Assembly (NCBI GenBank): GCA_947460255.1
Contig: CANHIS010000008.1
Coordinates: 1-64,000, forward strand
Source of the DNA: Bacteroidota bacterium
GTDB taxonomy: Bacteria > Bacteroidota > Bacteroidia > M30B66
Length of the DNA stretch: 64,000 nucleotides
Direction: 5' to 3'
The notes below the pieces were generated by a model that was not told the DNA's origin, searched no databases, and saw only the letters and a list, made by a program, of their open reading frames with translations. Shown piece after piece: positions 9,010 to 18,970 of the stretch. Position numbers and translations under genes: made by a program. Numbering within the stretch: position 1 is the first letter of the stretch; every line of letters begins with the position of its first letter.

Positions 9010-9835
9010 CTGGGATGTTAAACGGAAGGTTTAGTTCCTTATTAAGCCCAATTTTGGAATAGTCGAGAACAATTTTTAGTTCCTTGTTGGCCGATGCCTC
9101 GATGTTAATCTTCACCGGAAGGGAAATTCCTTCAACAGTTTCAAATGCGTTGTAACGCACATTGAACTTTCGGATTGGACGGTAATCTTGCATTTCCATT
9201 TTCGTAATCTTCTGTTGAGCAGGCGAATACCAAATCTCTTGGGTGAGGATCTGTGGAATTTCCAGTTCATTCTCACGCTTGATTTTTCGGAACTTCAAGG
9301 TGCTCAGAACGAGTTCTGTATTTTCACGGTCTTGAATGTATTTATCCACACCGTAATGTAGATAGACATTTCCGAGCAAAACGGCTTGAATCATTTTGAA
9401 ATTTACGTCCACCTGCAACATTTTGTTGAGGTAATCAAAACCACCTTTAAAGTAGGTTGAGTTTAATCGGTTGATGAACCTAACCGAGTCTTTGTCGATC
9501 AGCACGCGAGCCACTTCAATGCCCAATCCTGGAGAGATCGACATCCAGATTGCTGAGTCTTTGCAGATTCGAAGGTTGGCATTGAATGCTCTAGTTTCCT
9601 TGTCGACCGTTGATTCAACATTTACACGTGCTGCAAACCACTTTGAAACCATATCGCTCGATTTTACGACAGTAATTAAGCTATCGGCCGAATCGGGCAT
9701 CGGTGCTTGAACTGCTACTGGCGTTGCGGGTGTTGTGATTGCTTCTACTTTCTTCGATCGGCAACTCTGCCCTATCAAAACAAGATTGATGCATGCGTAA
9801 ATGAAAAGAAGATGCTTGAACTTTCGAAAAATCAC
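8987..9835 (-). CDS. DUF4292-type lipoprotein
   Basis: Lipobox LVLIGQSCRSKK; position between TPR protein and EnvC is as expected for Bacteroidota. Confidence 0.7.
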   Translation of the reverse strand: MIFRKFKHLLFIYACINLVLIGQSCRSKKVEAITTPATPVAVQAPMPDSADSLITVVKSSDMVSKWFAARVNVESTVDKETRAFNANLRICKDSAIWMSISPGLGIEVARVLIDKDSVRFINRLNSTYFKGGFDYLNKMLQVDVNFKMIQAVLLGNVYLHYGVDKYIQDRENTELVLSTLKFRKIKRENELEIPQILTQEIWYSPAQQKITKMEMQDYRPIRKFNVRYNAFETVEGISLPVKINIEASANKELKIVLDYSKIGLNKELNLPFNIPDGYESIR

Positions 9836-11592
9836 TCGACCAAATTTTGAGAGTTAATTTTCTGATCAATCTTCTCGCTGGCTCCTCCAAGTTCTTTGGC
9901 TCTTTTCCAAAAATCGAGCGCATCGTTTGTTTTTCCGAGCTTCCAAAGAATATCACCTTTGTGCTCTACGATTGTTCCACTTTTCATTCCACCACTTTCT
10001 ATGGCTTTGTCAATCCAAATGGCAGCATTCTGATAATCAGCTTTTTGATAATAAATCCAAGCTTTGGTATCGAGAAACGAGGAATTGTTAGGTTTCAACT
10101 CGTTGCTTTTTGAGCTCAATTCTAAGGCGCGATCAAGATTTTCTTTCCTTACCGAAAGGTAATAAGCAAAATTGTTGAGCACGTATGTGTTGTTGGCATC
10201 ATAGCGAAGCGCTTTTTCATAAGCTTCATCACTCTCCTTGTATTGCTTTGTTGCATTATAAGAATCACCTAAAGAGGCAAAAAACTGCGCAGAAAGCGGA
10301 TTGTTTCCAACCGTAATTTCGGCACCTCCTTTTAAGGTTTCGATGGCCTTTGTGTAATCTTTCAACTGCATCGATGAAATCCCGCTGTATAAATAAAACA
10401 CAGGAGATGTAGGAAACAACTCGATGGCCTCAGTGCTAAGTTCTACAACACGTTTGTGATTTTTTAATTCCGATTCTATCATCAACAATTGGTTCCAAAC
10501 ACCAAAAACACTCTTGTCGTCGAGCAATACTTTTTCGAATTGTGTTTTGGCTTCTTCCATTTTACCTTCTCGGTAAAGAAAATCGCCATATACAACGCGA
10601 GCGCGAGCCGATTCAGGGTGCGTGTCAACCATTAAACTGCACAATTCCATCGCTTGTTCGGTAAGTTCAGGATACACCATGCTCAATTCGTAATACGACG
10701 ATAAAACCTGAAGCTTTAAATCAACTTCCGTGTTTGGGTTTTTCATCGCCTTTCGAAGTGCATCAACCGATTTTTCTTTGTCGCCTGTTCTTCTGTAATA
10801 TTCAGCCAACGAAAAATATACGCTCGCATTTTGCGGGTCGATTCGAACAATTTCTTGGTATTCCTTCAGTGCATTTTCGTCCTGACCTTGCTCCTCATAT
10901 ATCTCTGCCAAGAAACCTCGATAACTAATCTCGTCGGGAAAGGCATTCATTAGTTTGCGGATTTCCTCGATCGCCTTTTCGGGCTTCTTCATCCGCATGT
11001 AAAGGGCTTTCTTTTGTGCTGAAAACTCCTCGCTTATGCCCATCTGACTTTCGAGTTTATCGAAAATTTTAACTGCGTCTTCGAATTTTCCTGTCATCGA
11101 ATACGCATTGGCCAACGTGTACTGATATTCGGGATTTCTTGGATCTGCGTCGGCTACCGCCTTGATGAGTGGTATGATTTTCTCCGATTTACCTGTACGT
11201 TCATAAATAGTAGCGAGCGATAACTTGTACCAAATATTCTTCGTGTCGAACTTAATGGCTTGCTGACCGCTGATTTCAGCCAAATCGGCATTCCCATTTT
11301 GCAGATACATTTGAGACAGCTCATAATGTGCTGCAGCATTTCTCGGGTTGATGCGGATCGCCTGAGAAAATTTAGCGATCGCTTGCGGATAATTCCCGAG
11401 AATTTTGTCTTTCGATGCTTCGAAAAACAAGTACGCAAAATCCAACTCTTCCTTTTCAGTAAGATCGGAAGTAGATGCTGGAGATGCCGGCGTTGATGCC
11501 TGTTTTTGAGGCGATTTACAAGCTGCAATCGAGCCAACAAGCAGGAAACAAAGGATATATCGGGAAATTAATTTCATTCGAAAAGCAATCAC
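9832..11592 (-). CDS. TPR repeat protein (lipoprotein)
   Basis: Lipobox LVGSIAACKSP; at least ten TPR-like units. Confidence 0.9.
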   Translation of the reverse strand: MIAFRMKLISRYILCFLLVGSIAACKSPQKQASTPASPASTSDLTEKEELDFAYLFFEASKDKILGNYPQAIAKFSQAIRINPRNAAAHYELSQMYLQNGNADLAEISGQQAIKFDTKNIWYKLSLATIYERTGKSEKIIPLIKAVADADPRNPEYQYTLANAYSMTGKFEDAVKIFDKLESQMGISEEFSAQKKALYMRMKKPEKAIEEIRKLMNAFPDEISYRGFLAEIYEEQGQDENALKEYQEIVRIDPQNASVYFSLAEYYRRTGDKEKSVDALRKAMKNPNTEVDLKLQVLSSYYELSMVYPELTEQAMELCSLMVDTHPESARARVVYGDFLYREGKMEEAKTQFEKVLLDDKSVFGVWNQLLMIESELKNHKRVVELSTEAIELFPTSPVFYLYSGISSMQLKDYTKAIETLKGGAEITVGNNPLSAQFFASLGDSYNATKQYKESDEAYEKALRYDANNTYVLNNFAYYLSVRKENLDRALELSSKSNELKPNNSSFLDTKAWIYYQKADYQNAAIWIDKAIESGGMKSGTIVEHKGDILWKLGKTNDALDFWKRAKELGGASEKIDQKINSQNLVE

Positions 11593-12596
11593 TCTTGGTT
11601 CAGCACTGAAAAATCTCCCAAGCTGAATTCGAGTTTCTTAAGGTGGATGTGGGCAGAACTTCCAATCATGGAATTGCCTATAACGCTGTTTTGGATCCTC
11701 GTATTTTTCTGAACGATAGAATTTACGACCACAGAGTTACGGATTTCTGTTCCATCGCTGATTGATACGTGCGGCCCAATCACCGAACCGGAAATTTTTA
11801 CATTCTTTCCGATGAAACAAGGTTGAATAATCACTGAATTTTCTTGCTCGATATTTTCGCCAATGGTGTTGGTTTTCGGATTGAGTTCAAGCCAACGTGC
11901 ATGGGTTGATACGGTTGCATTTTTGTTTCCGCAATCGAGCCATTCGTTCACTTTGCCTGGTGCGAATTTTAAGCCTTTCGACTTCATGTTCTCCAATGCG
12001 TTGGTGATCTGAAATTCGCCTTTTTCCTTCAAGTCGTTATCGATCAAATACTGAAGTTCACTTCGCAAGTTCTCACCATCGCGGAAGTAGTAAATCCCAA
12101 TGATTGCCAAGTCGGATACAAATTCTTGTGGCTTTTCAACGAAATCGGTAATGAGACCTTGATCGTTGAGTTTTACCACACCAAAAGGACGAGGATCCTC
12201 CACTTGTTGCACCCAAATCACTGAATCCATCGATTCGTCGAGCTCGAAACTTCCTTTGAAAAGGGTGTCAGCAAACCCAACAATCACTTTTCCTTTAAGC
12301 GATTCGGCCGCGCACAAAACAGCATGAGCAGTGCCCATTGGCTCGTCTTGGTAATAAATACTGCCTTTTGCACCTAAATTTTCGGCAACTTTTAGAAGGC
12401 TTTTTTCAGCTTCAGCGCCAAAACGACCAATGATAAAGGCAATTTCTTCGATCTTTTCGTGGCAGGTGTTTGCCAACTCTTCAACGATGTGATGCACCAT
12501 TGGCTTGCCTGCGAATTCAATCAGCGGCTTTGGTGTTACCAAGGTATGAGGCCGCATACGTTTTCCCATACCGGCCATTGGGATAATAATTCTCAT
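11589..12596 (-). CDS. Sugar-phosphate nucleotidyltransferase
   Basis: MRIIIPMAGMGKRMRPHTLVTPKPLIEFAGKPMV nucleotide-binding motif; C-terminal left-handed beta-helix repeats. Confidence 0.92.
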   Translation of the reverse strand: MRIIIPMAGMGKRMRPHTLVTPKPLIEFAGKPMVHHIVEELANTCHEKIEEIAFIIGRFGAEAEKSLLKVAENLGAKGSIYYQDEPMGTAHAVLCAAESLKGKVIVGFADTLFKGSFELDESMDSVIWVQQVEDPRPFGVVKLNDQGLITDFVEKPQEFVSDLAIIGIYYFRDGENLRSELQYLIDNDLKEKGEFQITNALENMKSKGLKFAPGKVNEWLDCGNKNATVSTHARWLELNPKTNTIGENIEQENSVIIQPCFIGKNVKISGSVIGPHVSISDGTEIRNSVVVNSIVQKNTRIQNSVIGNSMIGSSAHIHLKKLEFSLGDFSVLNQE

Positions 12597-12614
12597 ATGT
12601 TTTTCAAATGGGGA

Positions 12615-13049
12615 TCAATGTGTTCCTGTGTGCCCAAACCCTCCTGAACCTCGGTTGGTGTTCTCGAGTTCGATACTCTCCTGCCACTCGGCTTGCTCAT
12701 GTCGAGCGATTACCAACTGTGCGATCCGCTCACCGTTTTCGATTGTAAAAGGCGTGTTGCTAAGGTTTACCAAGATCACTTTCACTTCTCCTCGATAATC
12801 TGCATCGATTGTTCCGGGAGAATTAAGCACGGTAATTCCGTGTTTGGCAGCCAATCCCGAACGCGGACGAACTTGTCCTTCGAAACCAGCAGGAATTTCC
12901 ATGAATAATCCCGTGGGGATGAGTGCTCTTTCGAGCGGTGCGAGTGTGATAGGCTCCGACAAGAATGCTCGGAGATCCATCCCTGCTGCAAGTGCAGTTC
13001 CGTAAGTTGGAAGCGGATGGGAAGATTGATTGATAACCCTAATTTTCAT
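12615..13049 (-). CDS. dut: dUTP diphosphatase
   Basis: [59 protein letters not shown] motifs. Confidence 0.97.
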   Translation of the reverse strand: MKIRVINQSSHPLPTYGTALAAGMDLRAFLSEPITLAPLERALIPTGLFMEIPAGFEGQVRPRSGLAAKHGITVLNSPGTIDADYRGEVKVILVNLSNTPFTIENGERIAQLVIARHEQAEWQESIELENTNRGSGGFGHTGTH

Positions 13050-13056
13050 GCGGTCT

Positions 13057-14538
13057 TCAGGCTTGTCCACGTGACGAAGGTACTCTTTTTTTATACACTT
13101 CAATGACCCATACAAAAGTGATGAACATCAAGCAGATCATGGCTTTCAGCACCCATGATAACCATCCTTCAGCAATCGAAACTTGCGAAAATCCCCAAAC
13201 CACCAAAGCAACACCTGCTGGGTAACCGATACACCGTTTCAAATCGTAAGGAATCGGATAAAACTTTTGCCCAAGCGCATAGGAAACTACCATCATGAGC
13301 AAGTACACAACGAACGTAACCCAAGAAGCACCAACATATCCGTAAGCTGGAATCAGGAAATAATTCAATCCCACAGTGAGCAATGCTCCACCAACAGCCA
13401 TCCAAGCGCCAAGCCCAGTTTTGTCGTTGAGCTTAAACCAAATGCTTAAGTTGTAGAAAACGCCGAGAAACAAATTGGCCATCAACAGGATTGGCACAAC
13501 CACCAGTCCTTCTCTGAAATCCTTGCCAACGAAATTCTGCACTATGTCCATAAACAACATCACGCCAAGGTAAATCAAACTGCAGGTGATGATAAACCAA
13601 TGCATTACAGTGGCGTAGAGCGCTGGAGCGTTTTTGTCTTTCGATCGGGAAAAGAAAAATGGTTCGGCCGCAAAGCGGAAGGTTTGGATAAAGATCGTCA
13701 TCAAAATCGCGACCTTGTAACAGGCTCCAAAAATGCCCAATTCATGCATGGCAACATCTTCGGGCAGCTGATACTTCATGCTCACGCGACTGAACATTTC
13801 GTTGGTGATGCCAGCCAAACCGCCCACCAGAAGCGGTAATCCGTAAGAAATCATTTTGTTCCAAAGCGGTTTGTCGAAGCTGAAATGCATTTTCAACATG
13901 TCGGGAACCATCAACAAAAACGTGGCAACGGAGGCAAATAGATTGGCAAGAAACACATATCCAACGCCAATTTCAGGATTGTATACCAACCAAATCCAGT
14001 GATCTGCGGTGGCGTTTTCTGCCCATATCGGACAAGCCACTAACCAAAAAAGATTCAGGGCAATGTTGATTCCGATATTGATCAAACGGATCGAAGCAAA
14101 ACGCAAAGGGCGGTTATCGAGGCGCAATCGGGCAAACGGAATTGCCGTTACGGCGTCTGTCGCCAGAATCAAGGCAAACCAAGTGATGTATTGCGATTGG
14201 TTTGGATAATCGATCCACGAGGCGATTTGTGGGGAAAATATCCACGCAGTGAGGAAAAAAATGAGTGATGATACCAACAATGAGATCAGCGAAGTGCTGA
14301 ACACCTTTTCCTTGTCTGATTGCTCGCGGGCGAAGCGGAAAAATGCGGTCTCGAAACCGTAAGTGAGCACGATCAGCAGAAAAGCGACGTATGAATACAT
14401 CTCGGTAACCACACCAAACTGCTCAGGATTAAACACCCGGGTGTGCAATGGAACCAGCAAATAATTGAGCAATCTGCCAACGATGGAACTCAATCCATAA
14501 ATGGCTGTTTGGGAAGCAAGCTGGCGTAAAGGGTTCAA
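13057..14538 (-). CDS. Polysaccharide/lipid flippase (MATE/MOP-like, Wzx type)
   Basis: [57 protein letters not shown]; about 12-14 TM helices. Confidence 0.88.
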   Translation of the reverse strand: MNPLRQLASQTAIYGLSSIVGRLLNYLLVPLHTRVFNPEQFGVVTEMYSYVAFLLIVLTYGFETAFFRFAREQSDKEKVFSTSLISLLVSSLIFFLTAWIFSPQIASWIDYPNQSQYITWFALILATDAVTAIPFARLRLDNRPLRFASIRLINIGINIALNLFWLVACPIWAENATADHWIWLVYNPEIGVGYVFLANLFASVATFLLMVPDMLKMHFSFDKPLWNKMISYGLPLLVGGLAGITNEMFSRVSMKYQLPEDVAMHELGIFGACYKVAILMTIFIQTFRFAAEPFFFSRSKDKNAPALYATVMHWFIITCSLIYLGVMLFMDIVQNFVGKDFREGLVVVPILLMANLFLGVFYNLSIWFKLNDKTGLGAWMAVGGALLTVGLNYFLIPAYGYVGASWVTFVVYLLMMVVSYALGQKFYPIPYDLKRCIGYPAGVALVVWGFSQVSIAEGWLSWVLKAMICLMFITFVWVIEVYKKRVPSSRGQA

Positions 14539-14596
14539 GTGGCGAGCAGTTTCAGGCGATCAAAAACGATCCTGTACAGGCGACCAAGATAAGATT

Positions 14597-15376
14597 TTAT
14601 GCGCCTTTGAAATTGGCTTTTCGTTTTTCAAGGAAAGCTTGGGTGCCTTCTTTAAAATCTTCACTTTGGAAGCAACCCGCAAATTCACGGATTTCGGTTT
14701 CAAAACCATCTTCGTCGAATGCAAAATGGCTATTCACACAACGAATTACAGCAGCAATGGCCAATGGTGCTTTGGTTCCGATTTTTGTGAGGATTTCCTT
14801 GGCTTTCGCAATCAATTCTGCTTGAGGAACTACATGATTCACCAAACCTAAACGATGTGCTTCTGCGGCTGGAATCATATCGGCAGTCATGAGGAACTCG
14901 AGTGCCTTCCCTTTCCCAACAAGCTGCACAAGGCGCTGTGTTCCAGCATATCCCGGCGTTAAGCCGAGATTCACTTCCGGCTGACCAAAACGAGCTGTTT
15001 CGGAAGCCACTCTAATCTGACAAGACATCGCCAACTCGCAGCCACCACCAAGCGCAAAACCATTGATCGCGGCAACGACAGGTTTTTTAGAATGTTCGAT
15101 GGATGTGAAAACTCGGTTCCCATCGCGGCTCAATTTTTCTGCTTCATCTCGAGAAAAAGCGGCAAACTCACTGATATCGGCACCTGCAGCAAAGGCTTTT
15201 TCGCCTGAGCCTGTAAGTAAAATGCCACGTACTTCATCGTCGTCATTCGCTAAACGAACTGCTAAACCAATCTCTTGGATGGTTTCATAGTTAAGAGCGT
15301 TGAGCTTGTCGGGACGGTTAATGGTGATGGTGAAAATACCATCTGCTTTTTCAGTGAGAATGTTGTTGTAGTTCAT
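14597..15376 (-). CDS. Enoyl-CoA hydratase/isomerase
   Basis: [59 protein letters not shown]. Confidence 0.95.
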   Translation of the reverse strand: MNYNNILTEKADGIFTITINRPDKLNALNYETIQEIGLAVRLANDDDEVRGILLTGSGEKAFAAGADISEFAAFSRDEAEKLSRDGNRVFTSIEHSKKPVVAAINGFALGGGCELAMSCQIRVASETARFGQPEVNLGLTPGYAGTQRLVQLVGKGKALEFLMTADMIPAAEAHRLGLVNHVVPQAELIAKAKEILTKIGTKAPLAIAAVIRCVNSHFAFDEDGFETEIREFAGCFQSEDFKEGTQAFLEKRKANFKGA

Positions 15377-16443
15377 ATTTTGGCCCTGTTTAGGGTGAAG
15401 TTTTGAAGTTGATGACCGTGCGGACGAAGACGACCTTTGCGGTAAATCATGTTAGTATACGGGTGCGATTTGCCTTTTCGAATGTTCTTTTGTGCCTCTT
15501 CGGGCAACATCACAATTTCGTGGCATTCTTCACTGCAGCAATTTGCAAAATGTGATTTACAATTGTCGCATTGGATGAATAATAAATTGCAATCCACATT
15601 TGCGCAATTGGTGTGGTTATCGCATGGCTGGCCGCATTGATGGCAGTTTGCAATGATGTCGTCGGTGATGCGTTCACCAAGGCGTTCATCAAAAACGAAG
15701 TTCTTCCCCTTGAATTTGGAGTCGATGCCTTTGGCTTTTATCTCTTGAGCATATGCAATGATGCCACCATGAAGTTGGTTTACATCTTTAAAACCGTGGT
15801 GTTTGAGGTAAGCAGAAGCTTTTTCGCATCGAATACCACCGGTGCAGTACATGAGGACCTTTTTGTCTTTTTGGTTAGCCAGATTGTCGACTACCCAAGG
15901 CAATTCCTCGCGGAAGGTGTCAACATCGGGAACGATAGCGCCTTCGAAACGACCAACTTCTGCTTCGTAGTGGTTTCGCATGTCGACCACGATGGTTTCG
16001 GGATCGTCCATTGCTGCGTTGAACTCTTCGGCTGTGAGGTGATTCCCAACATTGGTTACGTCAAAAGCGTCGTCATCAAGTCCGTCGGCGACAATTTTCT
16101 TCCGCACTTTGATGGTGAGCTTGAAAAACGATTTGCCATCGTCGTCGACTGCAATTTTGAAGGGCACTTTTGCAAAATGGGGATATTGATCGATCCAGTT
16201 TCTGAAATCATCCAAGCGACTTGTTGGGAGGCTTAACTGGGCATTCACGCCTTCGCGGGCAATATAAATTCTACCTAAAACGCCCATTTCGACCCAAGCA
16301 CGGTAAAGAAAATCTCTGGTTTCCTGAAGGTCCTCGAGAATCACATAACGATAAAACGAAAGTGTTGTACGGGGTGTTGGATCGTTTTGGATTCTTTCTC
16401 TGAGGAGATCGGCATTCACACGGTTATGAAGAAACATGTGCAT
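15373..16443 (-). CDS. trhO: Rhodanese-related sulfurtransferase (tRNA uridine hydroxylase family)
   Basis: [18 protein letters not shown]; rhodanese loop [17 protein letters not shown]-terminal Cys cluster. Start 16443 or 16437. Confidence 0.92.
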   Translation of the reverse strand: MHMFLHNRVNADLLRERIQNDPTPRTTLSFYRYVILEDLQETRDFLYRAWVEMGVLGRIYIAREGVNAQLSLPTSRLDDFRNWIDQYPHFAKVPFKIAVDDDGKSFFKLTIKVRKKIVADGLDDDAFDVTNVGNHLTAEEFNAAMDDPETIVVDMRNHYEAEVGRFEGAIVPDVDTFREELPWVVDNLANQKDKKVLMYCTGGIRCEKASAYLKHHGFKDVNQLHGGIIAYAQEIKAKGIDSKFKGKNFVFDERLGERITDDIIANCHQCGQPCDNHTNCANVDCNLLFIQCDNCKSHFANCCSEECHEIVMLPEEAQKNIRKGKSHPYTNMIYRKGRLRPHGHQLQNFTLNRAKI

Positions 16444-16678
16444 TAAATTTAGGAGGCCCAAAGATACTAAAGCGACGGGATGGGATTCAATGATAAAAAT
16501 CAGGAATGCCAAAGAGGACTTATCGTGGATTTAAACCTTTACCGTTTGGGATAAAACTTCTCTAAAATTAAATTTTAATCGTCTGATTTTTAGATGCTTG
16601 ACTTTATCTGTGGCTGTTTCTAACAATAAAAATACATAGACAGTCGATACATAGACAAGCAATGCTTATTTTTGATTT

Positions 16679-17023
16679 ATGCAAACCAAAGATTTAATCA
16701 AAGGAACATTAAATACTATCATCCTGAATCTATTGAAGGAGCATGGTCAGATGTACGGTTATGAAATTACGCAAGAGGTAAAACGAAAGACGGACGGAAA
16801 AATTTTGATTCGAGAGGGTTCGCTCTATCCCGCTTTGCACAAATTGCTAGCCGATGAAATGGTAATTACGGAGGAAGTGTTAGTTGGTCGTCGTTCTCGG
16901 ATTTACTACAAACTCACATCCAAGGGACATGAGCAAACGATTGAACAAACCACCGAACTTATAGGCTTTTTAGATACAGTTGCTTTATTGATTTATCCAG
17001 GTAAAAAACTAGCACATGGTTGA
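16679..17023 (+). CDS. PadR family transcriptional regulator
   Basis: KGTLNTIILNLLKEHGQMYGYEITQEV...REGSLYPALHKLLADEMV...RRSRIYYKLTSKG. Confidence 0.95.
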   Translation: MQTKDLIKGTLNTIILNLLKEHGQMYGYEITQEVKRKTDGKILIREGSLYPALHKLLADEMVITEEVLVGRRSRIYYKLTSKGHEQTIEQTTELIGFLDTVALLIYPGKKLAHG

Positions 17024-17636
17024 ACTAACTGAAGCACAGATCTACTATTTGAACAACTTGATCTGCAGTAAGATTGAAAGTAAAACCCTACGTTCTGAAA
17101 TCCTTGACCATTGTTGCTGCAGTATTGAGTCGCTGATGGAAAAAGGAAAAAGTTTTGATGAGGCGTGCCAAGAAGCCCTTTGTTTATTACATCCAGCAGG
17201 GCTATCGAAAATTGAAATGGATGTTCATTTTGCTTTAAACCAATTAATCCCTCTCTTTATGAAAAAGCTCCTGTATTTATCTGGATTTATTGCCACCTTC
17301 TCTCTCGGTGTCGGAATGCTTTTCCGCTTTATGCATTGGCCGCGAGCCGATGAGTTACTTATTGCAGGTAATTTATTTCTGATGTTTACCATGCTAAGTT
17401 TACTTACTCAACTTTTGCGCTTTCCTGCTGCATTTCAAGGCCTTACATATGCTAGAACATTGAGTGGAGTTATTGCAGGAATATTAATCGCTGTGGGTTC
17501 TATTTTTAAAATTTTTCACTGGCCAACTGCAAATATTCAGTTTATTGTAGGTATGGTAATTCTGACTGTGGTGTTTATCCCCTTGTTTTTCTGGCAACTC
17601 TATCAGCGCGAAATGCGCAGCAGTGCCGCAGCTTAA
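17016..17636 (+). CDS. Membrane protein: HAAS-like N-terminus plus GldL-like repeated F+HWP motifs
   Basis: N-terminal short helical domain with EILDHCCCSIE; two membrane repeats MLFRFMHWPRADELLIAGNLFL and SIFKIFHWPTANIQFIVGMVIL. Confidence 0.65.
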   Translation: MVELTEAQIYYLNNLICSKIESKTLRSEILDHCCCSIESLMEKGKSFDEACQEALCLLHPAGLSKIEMDVHFALNQLIPLFMKKLLYLSGFIATFSLGVGMLFRFMHWPRADELLIAGNLFLMFTMLSLLTQLLRFPAAFQGLTYARTLSGVIAGILIAVGSIFKIFHWPTANIQFIVGMVILTVVFIPLFFWQLYQREMRSSAAA

Positions 17637-17651
17637 TTTCCTGCAAAAGAG

Positions 17652-17688
17652 AAAAGCCCTGCTGTAGGTTTTGAGCAGGGCTTTTTAT
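17652..17688 (+). terminator. Intrinsic terminator
   Basis: AAAAGCCCTGCT-gtaggttttg-AGCAGGGCTTTTTATT. Confidence 0.9.
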
Positions 17689-17884
17689 TGGAAATAAGGT
17701 GGACAAGGCATTGAGGATTGCTACACATTTTCAACATGAAAGGATCCCAAAAGATAAAATCTGTAAACGTGTTTCATAAAGTGATTTTACGGCTACACAA
17801 CTATCTGCTCGGGTAACAACGTGTTCTCCTTAATTTGGAAGATACAACTAATAAGGCACCTGAATTATTTAACCCTACTGGTAG

Positions 17885-18862
17885 TTATTTAAGAAACAAT
17901 TCTGCAATCTGAACAGCATTTGTTGCAGCACCTTTGCGGAGATTGTCGGATACAACCCACATGTTGAGCGTGTTCGGCTGACTTTCATCGCGGCGCAAGC
18001 GACCCACAAAAACTTCATCGCGGTTGTGCGCCGTAAGCGGCATCGGATAAATTTTTTCGGAGGGGTCGTCTTGTAAAACGACACCCGGCATTTCGGAAAG
18101 CAATTGACGCACTTCGGTAAGATCGAAGTCGGATTTGAACTCTACATTCACTGATTCGGAATGACCGCCTACGACAGGTATACGCACTGTTGTAGCGGTT
18201 ATACGGATATTTTGGTCGCCTAAGATCTTGCGCGTTTCATTTACCATCTTCATCTCTTCTTTGGTGTACCCATTGTCGAGAAAAACATCCACTTGCGGAA
18301 TCACATTTAGGTCGATTTTGTAGGGATAGGCCATTTCTCCAACAATACCATTTCGTTCGTCCATGAGTTGGTTAACTGCTTTTACACCTGTTCCTGTAAC
18401 GCTTTGGTAGGTAGACACCACAATGCGCTCAATGCCGTATCTGTCGTACAAAGGCTTTAAGGCAAGCACCATTTGGATGGTTGAGCAATTCGGATTGGCA
18501 ATGATCATATCATCATTCGTTAACAATTCACCGTTAACCTCAGGAACGATAAGCTTTTTAGAGGGATCCATTCGCCAAGCTGATGAATTGTCGATCACGC
18601 GGATACCCGCCATAGCATAGCGGGGTGCCCATTCCAATGAAGTGCTTCCCCCGGCCGAAAACAAGGCTAGATCAGGCTTAGCGGCGATTGCGGCTTCATG
18701 GTTAACAACAGTGTAGGTTCGGCCCGAAAATTCGATTTTTTTTCCCGCGGAGCGGTCCGAAGCAACCGGAATAAGCTCACTTACAGGAAATTGTCGCTCT
18801 GCTAACACTTCCAACATTTTGCTTCCTACCAAGCCGGTAGCTCCTACAACAGCAACTTTCAT
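17885..18862 (-). CDS. asd: Aspartate-semialdehyde dehydrogenase
   Basis: VAVVGATGLVGSKMLEVL; NPNCSTIQMVLALKPL; VVSTYQSVTGTG; GGHSESVNVEF. Confidence 0.96.
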   Translation of the reverse strand: MKVAVVGATGLVGSKMLEVLAERQFPVSELIPVASDRSAGKKIEFSGRTYTVVNHEAAIAAKPDLALFSAGGSTSLEWAPRYAMAGIRVIDNSSAWRMDPSKKLIVPEVNGELLTNDDMIIANPNCSTIQMVLALKPLYDRYGIERIVVSTYQSVTGTGVKAVNQLMDERNGIVGEMAYPYKIDLNVIPQVDVFLDNGYTKEEMKMVNETRKILGDQNIRITATTVRIPVVGGHSESVNVEFKSDFDLTEVRQLLSEMPGVVLQDDPSEKIYPMPLTAHNRDEVFVGRLRRDESQPNTLNMWVVSDNLRKGAATNAVQIAELFLK

Positions 18863-18970
18863 TCTTAACGTTTAGTTTGAATTGTTTCCTTTATTTTGGT
18901 CGATTATTGGCAAGCCGTTTTTTGAACGTCGTCCTGCCACAAAAGTAAAACCTTAACCCGGTACAGAATT

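Noticed and set aside
15613-16236. 207-aa plus-strand ORF antisense to trhO
   Set aside because: Shadow of a strongly supported rhodanese-family gene; no family resemblance.
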